The translations under genes were made by a program, and so were the position numbers. This document shows positions 47,240 to 55,752 of a stretch of 64,000 nt of DNA, one piece after another; the first letter of the stretch is position 1, and every line of letters starts with the position of its first letter. Below the pieces are notes generated by a model. The model was not told where the DNA came from, made no database searches, and saw nothing but the letters and a program-made list of their open reading frames with translations. Source of the DNA: Vagococcus coleopterorum (GTDB lineage Bacteria > Bacillota > Bacilli > Lactobacillales > Vagococcaceae); NCBI RefSeq assembly GCF_011303955.1, contig NZ_CP049886.1, forward strand, positions 248,001-312,000, read 5' to 3'.

Positions 47240-47427
47240 AGTTTCCTCCTATTAAAAACAAGCAAATAGCAAGTACTTTCTAAACACCTCGCGAAGCGTT
47301 TCATACAGGTGAACACGTGAGTGCTGACTAGTTGTAAAGATTTTCCCAGTGCCTTTTTCTCCCTCATATTAACTATATAAGAATGAAGTATCACGGGTTA
47401 TTATTTTATTATAAGAATAATAACTTA
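47240..47427 (-). ncRNA. Candidate retron-type ncRNA upstream of the RT
   Basis: A 188-base gap inside an otherwise tight operon. Its centre (47281-47340) is about 45% G+C while flanks are near 25%. Local pairing includes AAACGC/GTGTTT around TTCGCGAG, CACCT/AGGTG and the palindrome CACGTG. Retrons keep their msr-msd RNA in this position. I could not identify matching a1/a2 ends or the branching G, so boundaries and type are open. Confidence 0.5.
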
Positions 47428-49344
47428 CTACTTACTATTTAACTTACTTTCAATTATCTTTATTATAGCATAAATTTCCGGAAAATCATTTTCAAACCGT
47501 TTTCTCTTCATATTTAAACCATTTTTATTCATATACTGTTTTTGACCCATGACTTTTTCAGAATAATAATTCAAGAACTCAGTAACCCAACCAGATGTCT
47601 TTTTAAATGTTTGTTTATTTGAAAAATAATCATCTTTTTTAACTTCAGGTATATGTTTAATACTCAATAACATATCCGTCTTACCATTAAGTAACAGCCT
47701 ATTAATAGCTACTTTCTGGCTAGCTTCAATACCTTTCTCATAGTTGAATTTTATTTCGTATTCATCCCTCAACCATCTTAGAAGCCACTTATTAGTTTTT
47801 ATATTTATTATTGATCCTTCTATCGTTGTCCTAGTTGCAAGGATATCATGCCTCATTAGGATTTGCTGAATATCCTTAAACACCTCATCAAACTCTGGTA
47901 TACTATCAAATTTACTTTCACAAACAAATTCCTTATCATTTAATTTCAACAGATTTTTCAATTGAGAAATTTGTTGCTTGTTTCCATCCTTTGAAATGCT
48001 AAGCTTTAACTTCCTAACTTGTTCATCCATAGTTTTAAAAGGCGAGTATGATGTTTTTCTTTTATATTTCATTTGGTACTTATTTGATTCTTCTGTAAAG
48101 GTTATAAATTTATCCAAGTCATTTAGAACCAATATGGGTAACCCAGTTTTTTTAGATGTTTTATAGAATAATTTAAGTACTACATCATTAGAATCCACAT
48201 TAACAATATCTACTTTAAATAAAACTGGAAATAATTCTCTTAACAATTTATGAGAGAAAAGTTCAATTTCTGTAACACCTTCCACACACAAAATAAAGTC
48301 TGAAAAAAAACAGCTAGACTCTCTATCAGAAATAAAAAATTGCTCTCGCTCATCACTAAACCCATACATTTTATTTAACATCATATGATCATTTAGTACT
48401 CTTACTCTATACAATGTACCTCCTTTGTTCATTAAACTTGTTAAAATTCTTGGAGAATGTGTAAATATAACAAATACCACTTTCTTAGAATATGAATTAA
48501 TTTTATACATCAGCTCATCTACCATCTTTGGATGTAAACCTTGTTCGGGTTCATCTAATAAAATGGTTACATCTTTTAGTCGATTATTAGAAATCTCGAA
48601 GCCAATATAACATAAAAAAAGAATATAATTTAACGAATTAGTCCCATCTGAATAATATTCCAACTCCTTACCTTGCTTTATAAATTCCATACCACCTAGT
48701 TGTTGTTGTAACAGTTTTAGTATACTATCTTTTTTATTATCCGACTTAATAGTTAAACCATTTTCTTCCATGAAAGAATTAACTATATTGGAGTACTTTT
48801 TGAATTTAGAAAATTCAGATATAGCGATATTATCTGATATTTCACGAGTGATTTCACGTGCATCTTTCGCATTTATCAAGTCTCCCACAACATTCCAAAT
48901 TTCTGACCAATCAGTCAAGCTAATGCTTCTTGTATCACAAAAATAAACAGGATGTGAATTATATATGATATACCTCTCATCATAACCAATATTCCATTCA
49001 GGCAATTTATTCTTTTCTTGTTTCATTGTCACTATATATTTTTCAGCATTAAATAACATCATACTAAACAACTTCATTTCATATACACCTGAAGAATATT
49101 TTAATATTCTAGAAAAATCAAATTCAATTGAGATTTCAACAGGTTTATGATACAAAGAATTACTATCAAAAATATCATTGGAAATATTTAGATCAATTAA
49201 ATTATCAAAAAAATATTCAATTGCTTTCAAAATAGTAGTTTTTCCCGTTCCATTTTTACCAACAAATGCATTTAAATCATTTAAATCAAATGTAGCACTA
49301 TCAATTGATTTAAAATTTTTAATACTGACTCGCTTTATCGTCAT
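47428..49344 (-). CDS. OLD-like ATPase with TOPRIM motifs
   Basis: 638 residues. Walker A GKNGTGKT at 29-36, ABC-type Walker B LLDEPEQGLHP at about 263, and then TOPRIM-like CVEGVTEIE (about 351) and LNDLDKF (about 406), the order of OLD-family nucleases. The C-terminus (about 520-638) is not recognised. Such proteins are effectors with retron RTs and in other phage-defence systems. First gene of the cassette. Confidence 0.88.
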   Translation of the reverse strand: MTIKRVSIKNFKSIDSATFDLNDLNAFVGKNGTGKTTILKAIEYFFDNLIDLNISNDIFDSNSLYHKPVEISIEFDFSRILKYSSGVYEMKLFSMMLFNAEKYIVTMKQEKNKLPEWNIGYDERYIIYNSHPVYFCDTRSISLTDWSEIWNVVGDLINAKDAREITREISDNIAISEFSKFKKYSNIVNSFMEENGLTIKSDNKKDSILKLLQQQLGGMEFIKQGKELEYYSDGTNSLNYILFLCYIGFEISNNRLKDVTILLDEPEQGLHPKMVDELMYKINSYSKKVVFVIFTHSPRILTSLMNKGGTLYRVRVLNDHMMLNKMYGFSDEREQFFISDRESSCFFSDFILCVEGVTEIELFSHKLLRELFPVLFKVDIVNVDSNDVVLKLFYKTSKKTGLPILVLNDLDKFITFTEESNKYQMKYKRKTSYSPFKTMDEQVRKLKLSISKDGNKQQISQLKNLLKLNDKEFVCESKFDSIPEFDEVFKDIQQILMRHDILATRTTIEGSIINIKTNKWLLRWLRDEYEIKFNYEKGIEASQKVAINRLLLNGKTDMLLSIKHIPEVKKDDYFSNKQTFKKTSGWVTEFLNYYSEKVMGQKQYMNKNGLNMKRKRFENDFPEIYAIIKIIESKLNSK

Positions 49345-49667
49345 TATTACACCTCTTTAATCTAAGTAATAAGTTAACTGTAATTTAATAACCTTAGTAC
49401 ATTATAAACCATTAGTTACATTAAAACTATTCACCTTATTACCTATAATTATTTAACTACATAAAAAAGTACTATAATAAATAGTACTTTTTAACAACCT
49501 TATATATATATTAAAATAAATCAAATCAGTTTAAATCAACAAATATTTTTAACAATTCCTTTATTTGTCTATAAATACTTTCCTTTTATTAACCACATTT
49601 ATTAAATAACTTCATTCTACTAACAACTACGTTTTTTAATAATTATTACCTTTACTTATCGCTAATC
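49345..49667. other. AT-rich gap upstream of the defence cassette
   Basis: No gene. TATAAT at 49406-49401 (minus) with a poor -35 may be the cassette promoter; the ATPase start has AAAGAGGTG. A strong hairpin lies at 49464-49492. Confidence 0.45.
49464..49492. terminator. Hairpin upstream of the defence cassette
   Basis: Perfect 12-bp stem AAAAAGTACTAT/ATAGTACTTTTT with a 5-base loop, U-tracts on both strands. With the terminator at 45384-45424 it insulates the cassette. Confidence 0.75.
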
Positions 49668-49683
49668 GTTAAGTAAACTTAAC
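49668..49683. promoter_or_regulatory. Operator-like palindrome before an XRE gene
   Basis: GTTAAG-TAAA-CTTAAC, a perfect 6-bp inverted repeat 15 bases before the start codon; a likely autoregulatory site for the small repressor that follows. Confidence 0.55.
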
Positions 49684-49698
49684 GCAAGAGGTGAGTTA

Positions 49699-49893
49699 AT
49701 GAGTAATAATGTTAAGCAATGGCGTGAGTCTTTAAATTTAAGTCGACAAGAGCTAGCTGATTTAGTTGGGGTTAGTCGCCAAACCATTTATTTCATAGAA
49801 ACCAAACAATATAAACCGTCAATTGATCTAGCCCACAACCTTGCCCAAGTGTTCCAAACGACTATTGAAGACATTTTCTTTTTCACTGATTAA
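49699..49893 (+). CDS. Small XRE/Cro-type regulator
   Basis: 64 residues, almost only an HTH_3 domain (VKQWRESLNLSRQELADLVGVSRQTIYFIETKQYKPS), the YozG/YgzD-like form. GAGGTGAG ribosome site. Paired with a small membrane protein 26 bases downstream, a common arrangement. Confidence 0.92.
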   Translation: MSNNVKQWRESLNLSRQELADLVGVSRQTIYFIETKQYKPSIDLAHNLAQVFQTTIEDIFFFTD

Positions 49894-49918
49894 TCTAATG
49901 GAAAAAAGGAATATACTT

Positions 49919-50290
49919 ATGAAAGACGAACGAACTAAAATTAATTTCCAACAAAGTGGTTACTACTCTATGATTTTTTCTTCATTTCTTTGTATTATCG
50001 GGATGGGGGTTACTATTCGTATTGAAAGCGGACCAAAACTAGCATTTTTCAGTATTGTTACTATTTATATCTCGCAACAACTATTTTGGATTATTTCCAA
50101 TATAGTGTTAATGAAAACAAAAATGTCTCCTGCTTCTATTCTTAGCCTATTCTCTACCATAATTTTCCCAATTATCGGACTAATAATCTTTATAACGACT
50201 GGTTACTTATCACTCTTTATCTTGAGTTTGATTTTCAGTTGTATAGCTGCTATTTACTTTCTTTATAATCAAAAGAAAACTAAATACTAA
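49919..50290 (+). CDS. Small four-helix membrane protein
   Basis: I place the start at MKDERTKINFQQSG (49919) after AAAAAAGGAATATACTT; a longer frame opens at 49841 inside the XRE gene. About 123 residues, four hydrophobic helices, no family recognised. Probably regulated by the XRE protein before it. Confidence 0.78.
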   Translation: MKDERTKINFQQSGYYSMIFSSFLCIIGMGVTIRIESGPKLAFFSIVTIYISQQLFWIISNIVLMKTKMSPASILSLFSTIIFPIIGLIIFITTGYLSLFILSLIFSCIAAIYFLYNQKKTKY

Positions 50291-50292
50291 AT

Positions 50293-50319
50293 AAAAAAAG
50301 ACCTGCAAAGGTCTTTTTA
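50293..50319. terminator. Convergent terminator
   Basis: AAAAAGACCT/AGGTCTTTTT hairpin between the membrane protein gene and the ABC permease gene. Confidence 0.88.
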
Positions 50320-51045
50320 TCTTTTCTTATTTGCAATCAGTTTCCCAATCACAAAAAATACAATTGTATACACTATTAGAATTCCAACGGACTTCATATT
50401 TAACCCTTGTTTACTTTGAATACTATGTGCTATTTCTGCAAAGTGATAAGTCGGCATTTTTGTCACGATTTTTTGTATTCCTTCTGGCATAGCAATGACT
50501 GGCATCCACAAACCACCTAATAATGATAACCCCAAATAAAAAAATAATGATATCGGTTTGGCCGAACGACCGAATTGACCAATTATTGTAGCAAGAGCCA
50601 AGAAAACAATCGATGCAACTTGCATGATGATAATGAATAAAATATATTCTAGTGGTGTATAACTAATGCCTTCTATCAAGTAGGCCGCTACGAACATTAA
50701 TATCATGGAGACTGTCGAAACTAAAATACTCGCCAGTAGTTGACTTCCTATATAGATAGACTCTGGTATTGGCGATACTTTTAAGAAATCATACCAACCT
50801 TCAGATTTTTCATCAGCTAAAGACACTCCAAAGTTAGATAGCGCATTCCCAACTATCCCAAAGGCTATCATTGAGATAAGAGAGTATTCTACCCAAGGAA
50901 TTCCATTAACTTCTACATCACCTGAAAACATTTGCGTATAAAGAACATAAAACATTAAAGGAAAACCAATTACCATAAGTATGTAGGAAACATCTCGAAA
51001 CGTTCGCTTAATATTTAGAACCGTTAATTTAACTAACTGATTCAT
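50317..51045 (-). CDS. ABC-2 type exporter permease
   Basis: 242 residues, six membrane helices in ABC-2 arrangement, GIVGNALSNFGVSLADEKSEGWYDFLKVSPIP being the typical loop. Overlaps its ATPase by 17 bases. Substrate unknown; the pair resembles multidrug or bacteriocin-type exporters. Confidence 0.92.
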   Translation of the reverse strand: MNQLVKLTVLNIKRTFRDVSYILMVIGFPLMFYVLYTQMFSGDVEVNGIPWVEYSLISMIAFGIVGNALSNFGVSLADEKSEGWYDFLKVSPIPESIYIGSQLLASILVSTVSMILMFVAAYLIEGISYTPLEYILFIIIMQVASIVFLALATIIGQFGRSAKPISLFFYLGLSLLGGLWMPVIAMPEGIQKIVTKMPTYHFAEIAHSIQSKQGLNMKSVGILIVYTIVFFVIGKLIANKKR

Positions 51046-51727
51046 CTGACACCTCTTTCATGATAATATCATCAAAGTATTCTTTTACATCAACTCTTTC
51101 AGCTGTTGAAATTTCTCTATCAAGTTTAATTTTATGGTCGTGTAAAATAATCACTCGATTACAAATGGCTTCAATCTCAGAAAAATCATGCGATATCAAA
51201 ATAATCGTCATTTTTTCTTCCTCTTTTAAACGCTTAACTTCTTTCCAAAATAGTAATTTAGCCAGGTAGTCCATTCCCACTGTCGGTTCATCTAAAATTA
51301 ACAATTGAGGGTTTTGAATAACCGCCAATCCAAATTGTAATCGTCTTTGATTCCCTTGCGAAAGATGTGTGACAAGTTTATCTTTTTGATCTGTTAAATT
51401 TGTTAATTCTAAAATTCTCTTGATTGATAAGGGGGCTTTAGAAAAGATTGCTACTAATTCCAACCACTCTTCTACTTTGATTTTTTTAGGTGCGCTAACC
51501 TCTTGTAGCATCACACCCACAGCCCCATCTGCACTTAGCAAAGAAGCCTTTTTAACTTTTCCAGACGTCGGCTTTTCAAGTCCTAAAATCATTCGAATCA
51601 GTGTTGATTTCCCCGCACCATTTAACCCAACTACTCCAATAACATCCTCCTCATTGATTGTTAAATCAATATTATCTAAGACGGTTATTTTATTGAATTT
51701 TTTTGAAACTTTTTTTATTTCAATCAT
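51029..51727 (-). CDS. ABC exporter ATPase
   Basis: I prefer the ATG at 51727 (MIEIKKVSKKFNKI), after GGGGGAATCA; the frame extends to 51751. About 232 residues. Walker A GLNGAGKSTL at about 36, signature LSQGNQRRLQFGLA, Walker B LLILDEPTVGMD and switch His ISHDF. Works with the adjacent permease. Confidence 0.95.
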   Translation of the reverse strand: MIEIKKVSKKFNKITVLDNIDLTINEEDVIGVVGLNGAGKSTLIRMILGLEKPTSGKVKKASLLSADGAVGVMLQEVSAPKKIKVEEWLELVAIFSKAPLSIKRILELTNLTDQKDKLVTHLSQGNQRRLQFGLAVIQNPQLLILDEPTVGMDYLAKLLFWKEVKRLKEEEKMTIILISHDFSEIEAICNRVIILHDHKIKLDREISTAERVDVKEYFDDIIMKEVSDESVS

Positions 51728-51751
51728 TGATTCCCCCATGTTTTCCCCCAT

Positions 51752-52141
51752 TAATTTGATTTAGAAACATATATACCTATATTATACACCTCTCTTCTAG
51801 GATTAATACCGTATCATTTTTAAAATAACATCTCACTGAATAACACCAACCTTACAAATAATTAAAATTGATTTCTGAACCGAATACTTTCTATGGACTT
51901 TGAGTATTAACTCGTTGCTCCAAGTAAAGAAAGTTCGTGTATATTTTTGAATCACACAACTGTAATTCTTTTACACTAGAGAATGAATACTACATTCAAA
52001 AACTCTTCTCTCGTTTCATGAGAAAGTTTAATTTACTTAGTCATTAAATCATTTATCTTCAATTTTACATTAACGAAATCAATCGAGCTTTTAATGCACT
52101 CCCTCCAAAAATAAGGTATATTATTAGATGAGGTGAATGAC
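51752..52141. other. Intergenic region without a gene
   Basis: Only a TATAAT at 51786-51781 (minus, likely for the ABC genes, -35 poor) and the GAGGTG ribosome site of the next gene are seen. Confidence 0.4.
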
Positions 52142-52288
52142 ATGGGAAAATATTTATTTGATAATAAGGGACAAGCTGCTATCACAAACTTTCACGAAAA
52201 GAATAAACCTGAACGTCTAGATAAGAAACAACAAGTCCAAGCTCTGCGTGAGAAAATGTTGAAAAATAAAAAGAAAACTAATAAGTAA
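52142..52288 (+). CDS. Small basic protein of unknown function
   Basis: 48 residues: MGKYLFDNKGQAAITNF, then a Lys/Arg/Gln-rich helix ending KKKTNK. Good ribosome site (GAGGTGAATGAC) and a strong terminator just after. It is too short for usual ORF cut-offs. Soluble and highly basic; may bind nucleic acid, but nothing shows this. Confidence 0.75.
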   Translation: MGKYLFDNKGQAAITNFHEKNKPERLDKKQQVQALREKMLKNKKKTNK

Positions 52289-52293
52289 TATCA

Positions 52294-52332
52294 AAAAAAC
52301 ACGGTGCTCTTCAAAGAGTGCCGTGTTTTTTA
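52294..52332. terminator. Terminator after the small basic protein
   Basis: AAAAAACACGG and GAGTGCCGTGTTTTTT pair in a long stem with a U-tract. Confidence 0.9.
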
Positions 52333-52375
52333 ATTTATTTAATTCAAATGATAATTAAGATACTCAAGCACTCGC

Positions 52376-53161
52376 TTACTCTCTTACCATCACACCATTT
52401 ACAACTTCATTAGCTGGCATTGGAGTATAATCCAACCAACCAGCATCTGCATAAATTTGTTTTTCCTCTTCTCTATTAATAATAATTGGGTTGTCCCTCT
52501 TGAAATCGGGATTTGAAACTTTACCTATTTCCTCGCACCTCTTTATATATTCTGAGTTTCGCTCTTGAATATACGTTGCTAATTCCCCGTTAGTTTTTTG
52601 TTTCCAATCTTGAAAAGTAATGTAACCTTCTATTACTTCACTATCTGTCATCTCTGATACATCATTTTCTGAATTTATTTCTTGCAAACCATCAACAACC
52701 ACTATTTTTTCACTTGGTTTTACCTTTAAGTATTTTAAAAACTCTTCATTAGCATCTTCTGGTAAGTTCACCATCACTTTGACTTTATCACCATTTTTAA
52801 GGTTTACATCTTTGTTTAATTTGATTTCAAGGGCTGCTACAATATTTTCAAAATCAATTAACCTTTGAGGCGGCAACTCATCTACAGACTTAACATCTAA
52901 ATTAAATAACGTTTTAGCTAGATTCACCTGATTTATTACATAATTGGCTACACCCTTGCCATTCGATCCTGTAAATGTTAAATCAATATAATTTACAGCA
53001 TTAAATTCATCGTACTCCGTTTCCTCTACCGCTTCTACAGTCGATTTCACTAATGACTCTTTTGTTTCTACCACTTCTGATTTACCAGCTTCCTCTTGAC
53101 TGCATCCCGCCAAAACAATCCCTAAAACCAGACACACACAACCTAATTTGAACTTAGACAT
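52376..53161 (-). CDS. Lipoprotein of unknown function
   Basis: 261 residues. Signal peptide with lipobox VLAGC at Cys19, so anchored outside the membrane. The mature part has a segment DKVKVMVNLPEDANEEFLKYLKVKPSEK like the calcium-binding or Ig-like tails of Enterococcus surface lipoproteins, but I assign no family. Confidence 0.88.
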   Translation of the reverse strand: MSKFKLGCVCLVLGIVLAGCSQEEAGKSEVVETKESLVKSTVEAVEETEYDEFNAVNYIDLTFTGSNGKGVANYVINQVNLAKTLFNLDVKSVDELPPQRLIDFENIVAALEIKLNKDVNLKNGDKVKVMVNLPEDANEEFLKYLKVKPSEKIVVVDGLQEINSENDVSEMTDSEVIEGYITFQDWKQKTNGELATYIQERNSEYIKRCEEIGKVSNPDFKRDNPIIINREEEKQIYADAGWLDYTPMPANEVVNGVMVRE

Positions 53162-53398
53162 TTTTTGTCCCCGCTTCCATTTTTAATAGATCCTTTTTTA
53201 TACAATTCATTATACATTGGGTACAGCAAAGTATAAAGGACCTCATACCTTATCGAAAACATATAATCTAAACTTCTGTAGGCCCTAGCTATCTCCTTTA
53301 TCATCTCTGTTTCCCATTAAGTGATTAACTATTCTAAAACCATTCATATATAATAGACTATTATAACAATAATTATCTATAAATTTTTACCTAAACGA

Positions 53399-53427
53399 TT
53401 GAAAAAAAGGTATTCATATTAGATAAT
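53399..53427 (+). promoter_or_regulatory. Promoter of the LPXTG protein gene
   Basis: TTGAAA (53399-53404), 17 bases, GATAAT (53422-53427). Confidence 0.75.
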
Positions 53428-53454
53428 AAACTTATAACACTATGGAGGTGCTTT

Positions 53455-54711
53455 ATGAAAAAATGTGGATACTTATTAATCGCGATGACGTTATTATGTC
53501 AACCTATTTTGGGATTGGCAAACGATAACAACATGGAGGAGCAACAATTTACCAACTCGGTCCCGCCCTCAGAGAGTACTAATCTCAGAACAACCCGCCC
53601 AACAAATAATGGAGACGGGACGGTAGAGTTCGTAGGAAAGTCATGGGATGTTATCCAAGATTATGGCGATGGGATTAAAATGATTGCTATGGAAAATAAA
53701 ATTGGAGATAGTATTTATAGTTTAGATTATTTCTTTAATAAAGACGAAGACGATAATGATGGTTATCAAGAAAGTGTTGTGAAAGCCACAGTCGATGAAT
53801 GGTATAAGAACACCATTGCCGGAAGTCCTGCTGAAGAATTTGTACAGCCTGTAACAAGTCATAATATTACATTAGGTGAAGTTAAGAAAAAATATTATTG
53901 GAAAGACAACACGAATGGTAGTATTGGTTATTCACAATGGGCAGATACAATCGTATCACCTCAAAGCTATCCAACAACCTTTGGAGCTGGAAAAAAAGAA
54001 GCTTTTATATTGAGTGGTTCAGATGTTACAAAAGAAAAAGCTGCATTAAGTGATAATGGAGTTAGCCATTTAAATAAACTTAAAAAAAATGGAATTGATA
54101 GCTCGTGGCTCACATCTCAAGGTGGTCATGAAAATATGGGAACGATATTACTTTCAGACAGAGAGGAAGTTAGTTTTTCTGTCGTGACAGAATCTCACGC
54201 TGTGGTTCCTGCGTTAGTGGTACAGACCTTTGATCAAGCAGCTGAAGGATCACCCGTTACAGTAAAATATCTTGATGAAAACGGAAATGCTTTAGCAGAC
54301 GATATCATTTTGGCAGGAGCTGTTGGCGACACGTATATTTCTGAAAAAAAAGAAATTGATGGCTGGATTTTAAAAGAAATACCAGAAAATGCAACTGGGG
54401 TATTCTCTGATAAAGAACAAACGATTACTTACGTATATAAAAAACGCGAAGGAACGACTGGTTCATCAGAGCCTGAAGATACTAATACCACTGAAACTAG
54501 CACCACTCCATCAGAGACCGAGAATTCAACATCTCAGTCAGATTTAAATCCGACTGACTCTTCAACCCAATCAAACGAAAACTCTGTTGATAAAGAAAGA
54601 CTCCCACAAACTGGTGAGAATCACACTTTTAAAACAACATTAACTGCTTTAGGTGTGCTAATCATTTTATTAACTGGATTATTAACTTATCGCTTTAAAT
54701 TTAAAAATTAA
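53455..54711 (+). CDS. LPXTG-anchored surface protein with a MucBP domain
   Basis: 418 residues. Signal peptide (cut near ALA/LANDN, about 23), an N-terminal domain of about 240 residues not recognised, one MucBP module (about 263-332; VTVKYLDENGNALADDII), a Ser/Thr/Glu linker and the sortase signal LPQTGEN, hydrophobic helix, YRFKFKN. Sortase A substrate attached to the wall. Shares the MucBP type with the T4P-operon protein but not the N-terminal domain. Confidence 0.95.
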   Translation: MKKCGYLLIAMTLLCQPILGLANDNNMEEQQFTNSVPPSESTNLRTTRPTNNGDGTVEFVGKSWDVIQDYGDGIKMIAMENKIGDSIYSLDYFFNKDEDDNDGYQESVVKATVDEWYKNTIAGSPAEEFVQPVTSHNITLGEVKKKYYWKDNTNGSIGYSQWADTIVSPQSYPTTFGAGKKEAFILSGSDVTKEKAALSDNGVSHLNKLKKNGIDSSWLTSQGGHENMGTILLSDREEVSFSVVTESHAVVPALVVQTFDQAAEGSPVTVKYLDENGNALADDIILAGAVGDTYISEKKEIDGWILKEIPENATGVFSDKEQTITYVYKKREGTTGSSEPEDTNTTETSTTPSETENSTSQSDLNPTDSSTQSNENSVDKERLPQTGENHTFKTTLTALGVLIILLTGLLTYRFKFKN

Positions 54712-54725
54712 TGACAAGGTAATTA

Positions 54726-54911
54726 CTAGCTTATAACAAAAAAGAAAAGGCCCTCACAGGCCTTTTCTTTTTTCTCCACATATATAAGTAAAATAATAAA
54801 CGCTAGGATATCGAAGGAATAACTCAACAACTCTTGTCCGAAATTCGATGCTACTAGCGCTAGGACAAGTAAGCAACACATCATTAACAGTAGTTTTTTC
54901 TTTTTATCCAT
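54726..54911 (-). CDS. Small membrane protein
   Basis: 61 residues, two hydrophobic helices (about 6-23 and 30-45), GAGGTG ribosome site. Its 3' end runs into the terminator of the LPXTG gene. Function unknown. Confidence 0.6.
   Translation of the reverse strand: MDKKKKLLLMMCCLLVLALVASNFGQELLSYSFDILAFIILLIYVEKKEKACEGLFFFVIS
54737..54773. terminator. Terminator of the LPXTG gene
   Basis: AAAAAAGAAAAGGCC/GGCCTTTTCTTTTTT, 15-bp stem, 6-base loop. Confidence 0.9.
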
Positions 54912-54937
54912 AAAGCACCTCGCTTACCCTCAGTCTG

Positions 54938-55168
54938 TTAACTTTTCTTAATTCCTTTTTTCAAAATAATTTTTAGAGGAATATACAACGCCAAGTGAAT
55001 CATGAACGGCATTGCACAATATAACCACATAGCTAAACTTGTTTCATCAGAAACAAAATAAAAAAAGATTGAAATAATGATGCTTATCGCCAAACCTGCA
55101 TACGGCATCCAGTTCACATAGCTTGTAAAACTTTCTAACACATCAATTTCTTTTGCTTCCTTCGCCAT
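54938..55168 (-). CDS. Small two-helix membrane protein
   Basis: MAKEAKEIDVLESF, with membrane helices at about 22-40 and 48-70. Weak ribosome site; frame extends to 55174. No family recognised. Next to another small membrane protein in the same direction. Confidence 0.65.
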   Translation of the reverse strand: MAKEAKEIDVLESFTSYVNWMPYAGLAISIIISIFFYFVSDETSLAMWLYCAMPFMIHLALYIPLKIILKKGIKKS

Positions 55169-55263
55169 ATACAATCGCCTACTTTCTGTAGCTCTTTTCT
55201 CGGATTATACACCTATCCTTTAAAATTAATAGTGTAGATTTCTTTAAATAACAATAGGTTTGG

Positions 55264-55297
55264 CAAATAAAAAAAGACCTCGAAGGATCTTTTTATT
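55264..55297. terminator. Hairpin terminator
   Basis: AAAAAGACCTC/GGATCTTTTT stem with one mismatch and a U-tract. Confidence 0.7.
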
Positions 55298-55392
55298 TAC
55301 TAGGTATTCTTAACCCAGTTCTTCAAAGCGATGACTATATAAATAAAACTAACGATTACTATTAACACCGTAAAACAACTAATAAAAAAGAC

Positions 55393-55623
55393 TCACTTCG
55401 ATCCAAGTAAAGGGGCTAATCCTACACATAATATGTAGAGGGCCATTACATACAATAATATACCAACACTTTTCCCTTGCCTTACGGCTTCATCTTTAGC
55501 CAACTCATTATCATTATTACCAGCCATTGTTCGTAACCATTTCCCTTGTCGAAGCTTTCTTCCCCAAATAAGAAATAAAATACAGAATCCTATCATAATA
55601 CCTAATAAAATATACTTAAACAT
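55393..55623 (-). CDS. Small membrane protein
   Basis: Start at MFKYILLGIMIGF (55623), after AAGGAAGGG; the frame opens at 55665. About 76 residues with helices at about 3-20 and 55-73. Conserved-looking polar centre (GKWLRTMAGNNDNELAKDEA). Function unknown. Confidence 0.75.
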   Translation of the reverse strand: MFKYILLGIMIGFCILFLIWGRKLRQGKWLRTMAGNNDNELAKDEAVRQGKSVGILLYVMALYILCVGLAPLLGSK

Positions 55624-55724
55624 CCTCGATACCCTTCCTTCTGTAATCCCGGAATGACAACTCACACTAATTTAAACACAGTATACTCTTTCACTAAATG
55701 TAATTCAACAAGAGTGAGATAATA

Positions 55725-55752
55725 AAAAAGACCCCTCTCAGGATCTTTTTTT
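55725..55752. terminator. Terminator of the XRE/membrane gene
   Basis: AAAAAAGACCCCT/AGGATCTTTTTT stem, U-tract, at the stop codon. Confidence 0.75.

Noticed and set aside
45289-49500. Direct repeats marking an integrated island at guaA
   Set aside because: No second copy of the guaA end was found by reading the region; no integrase in the cassette.
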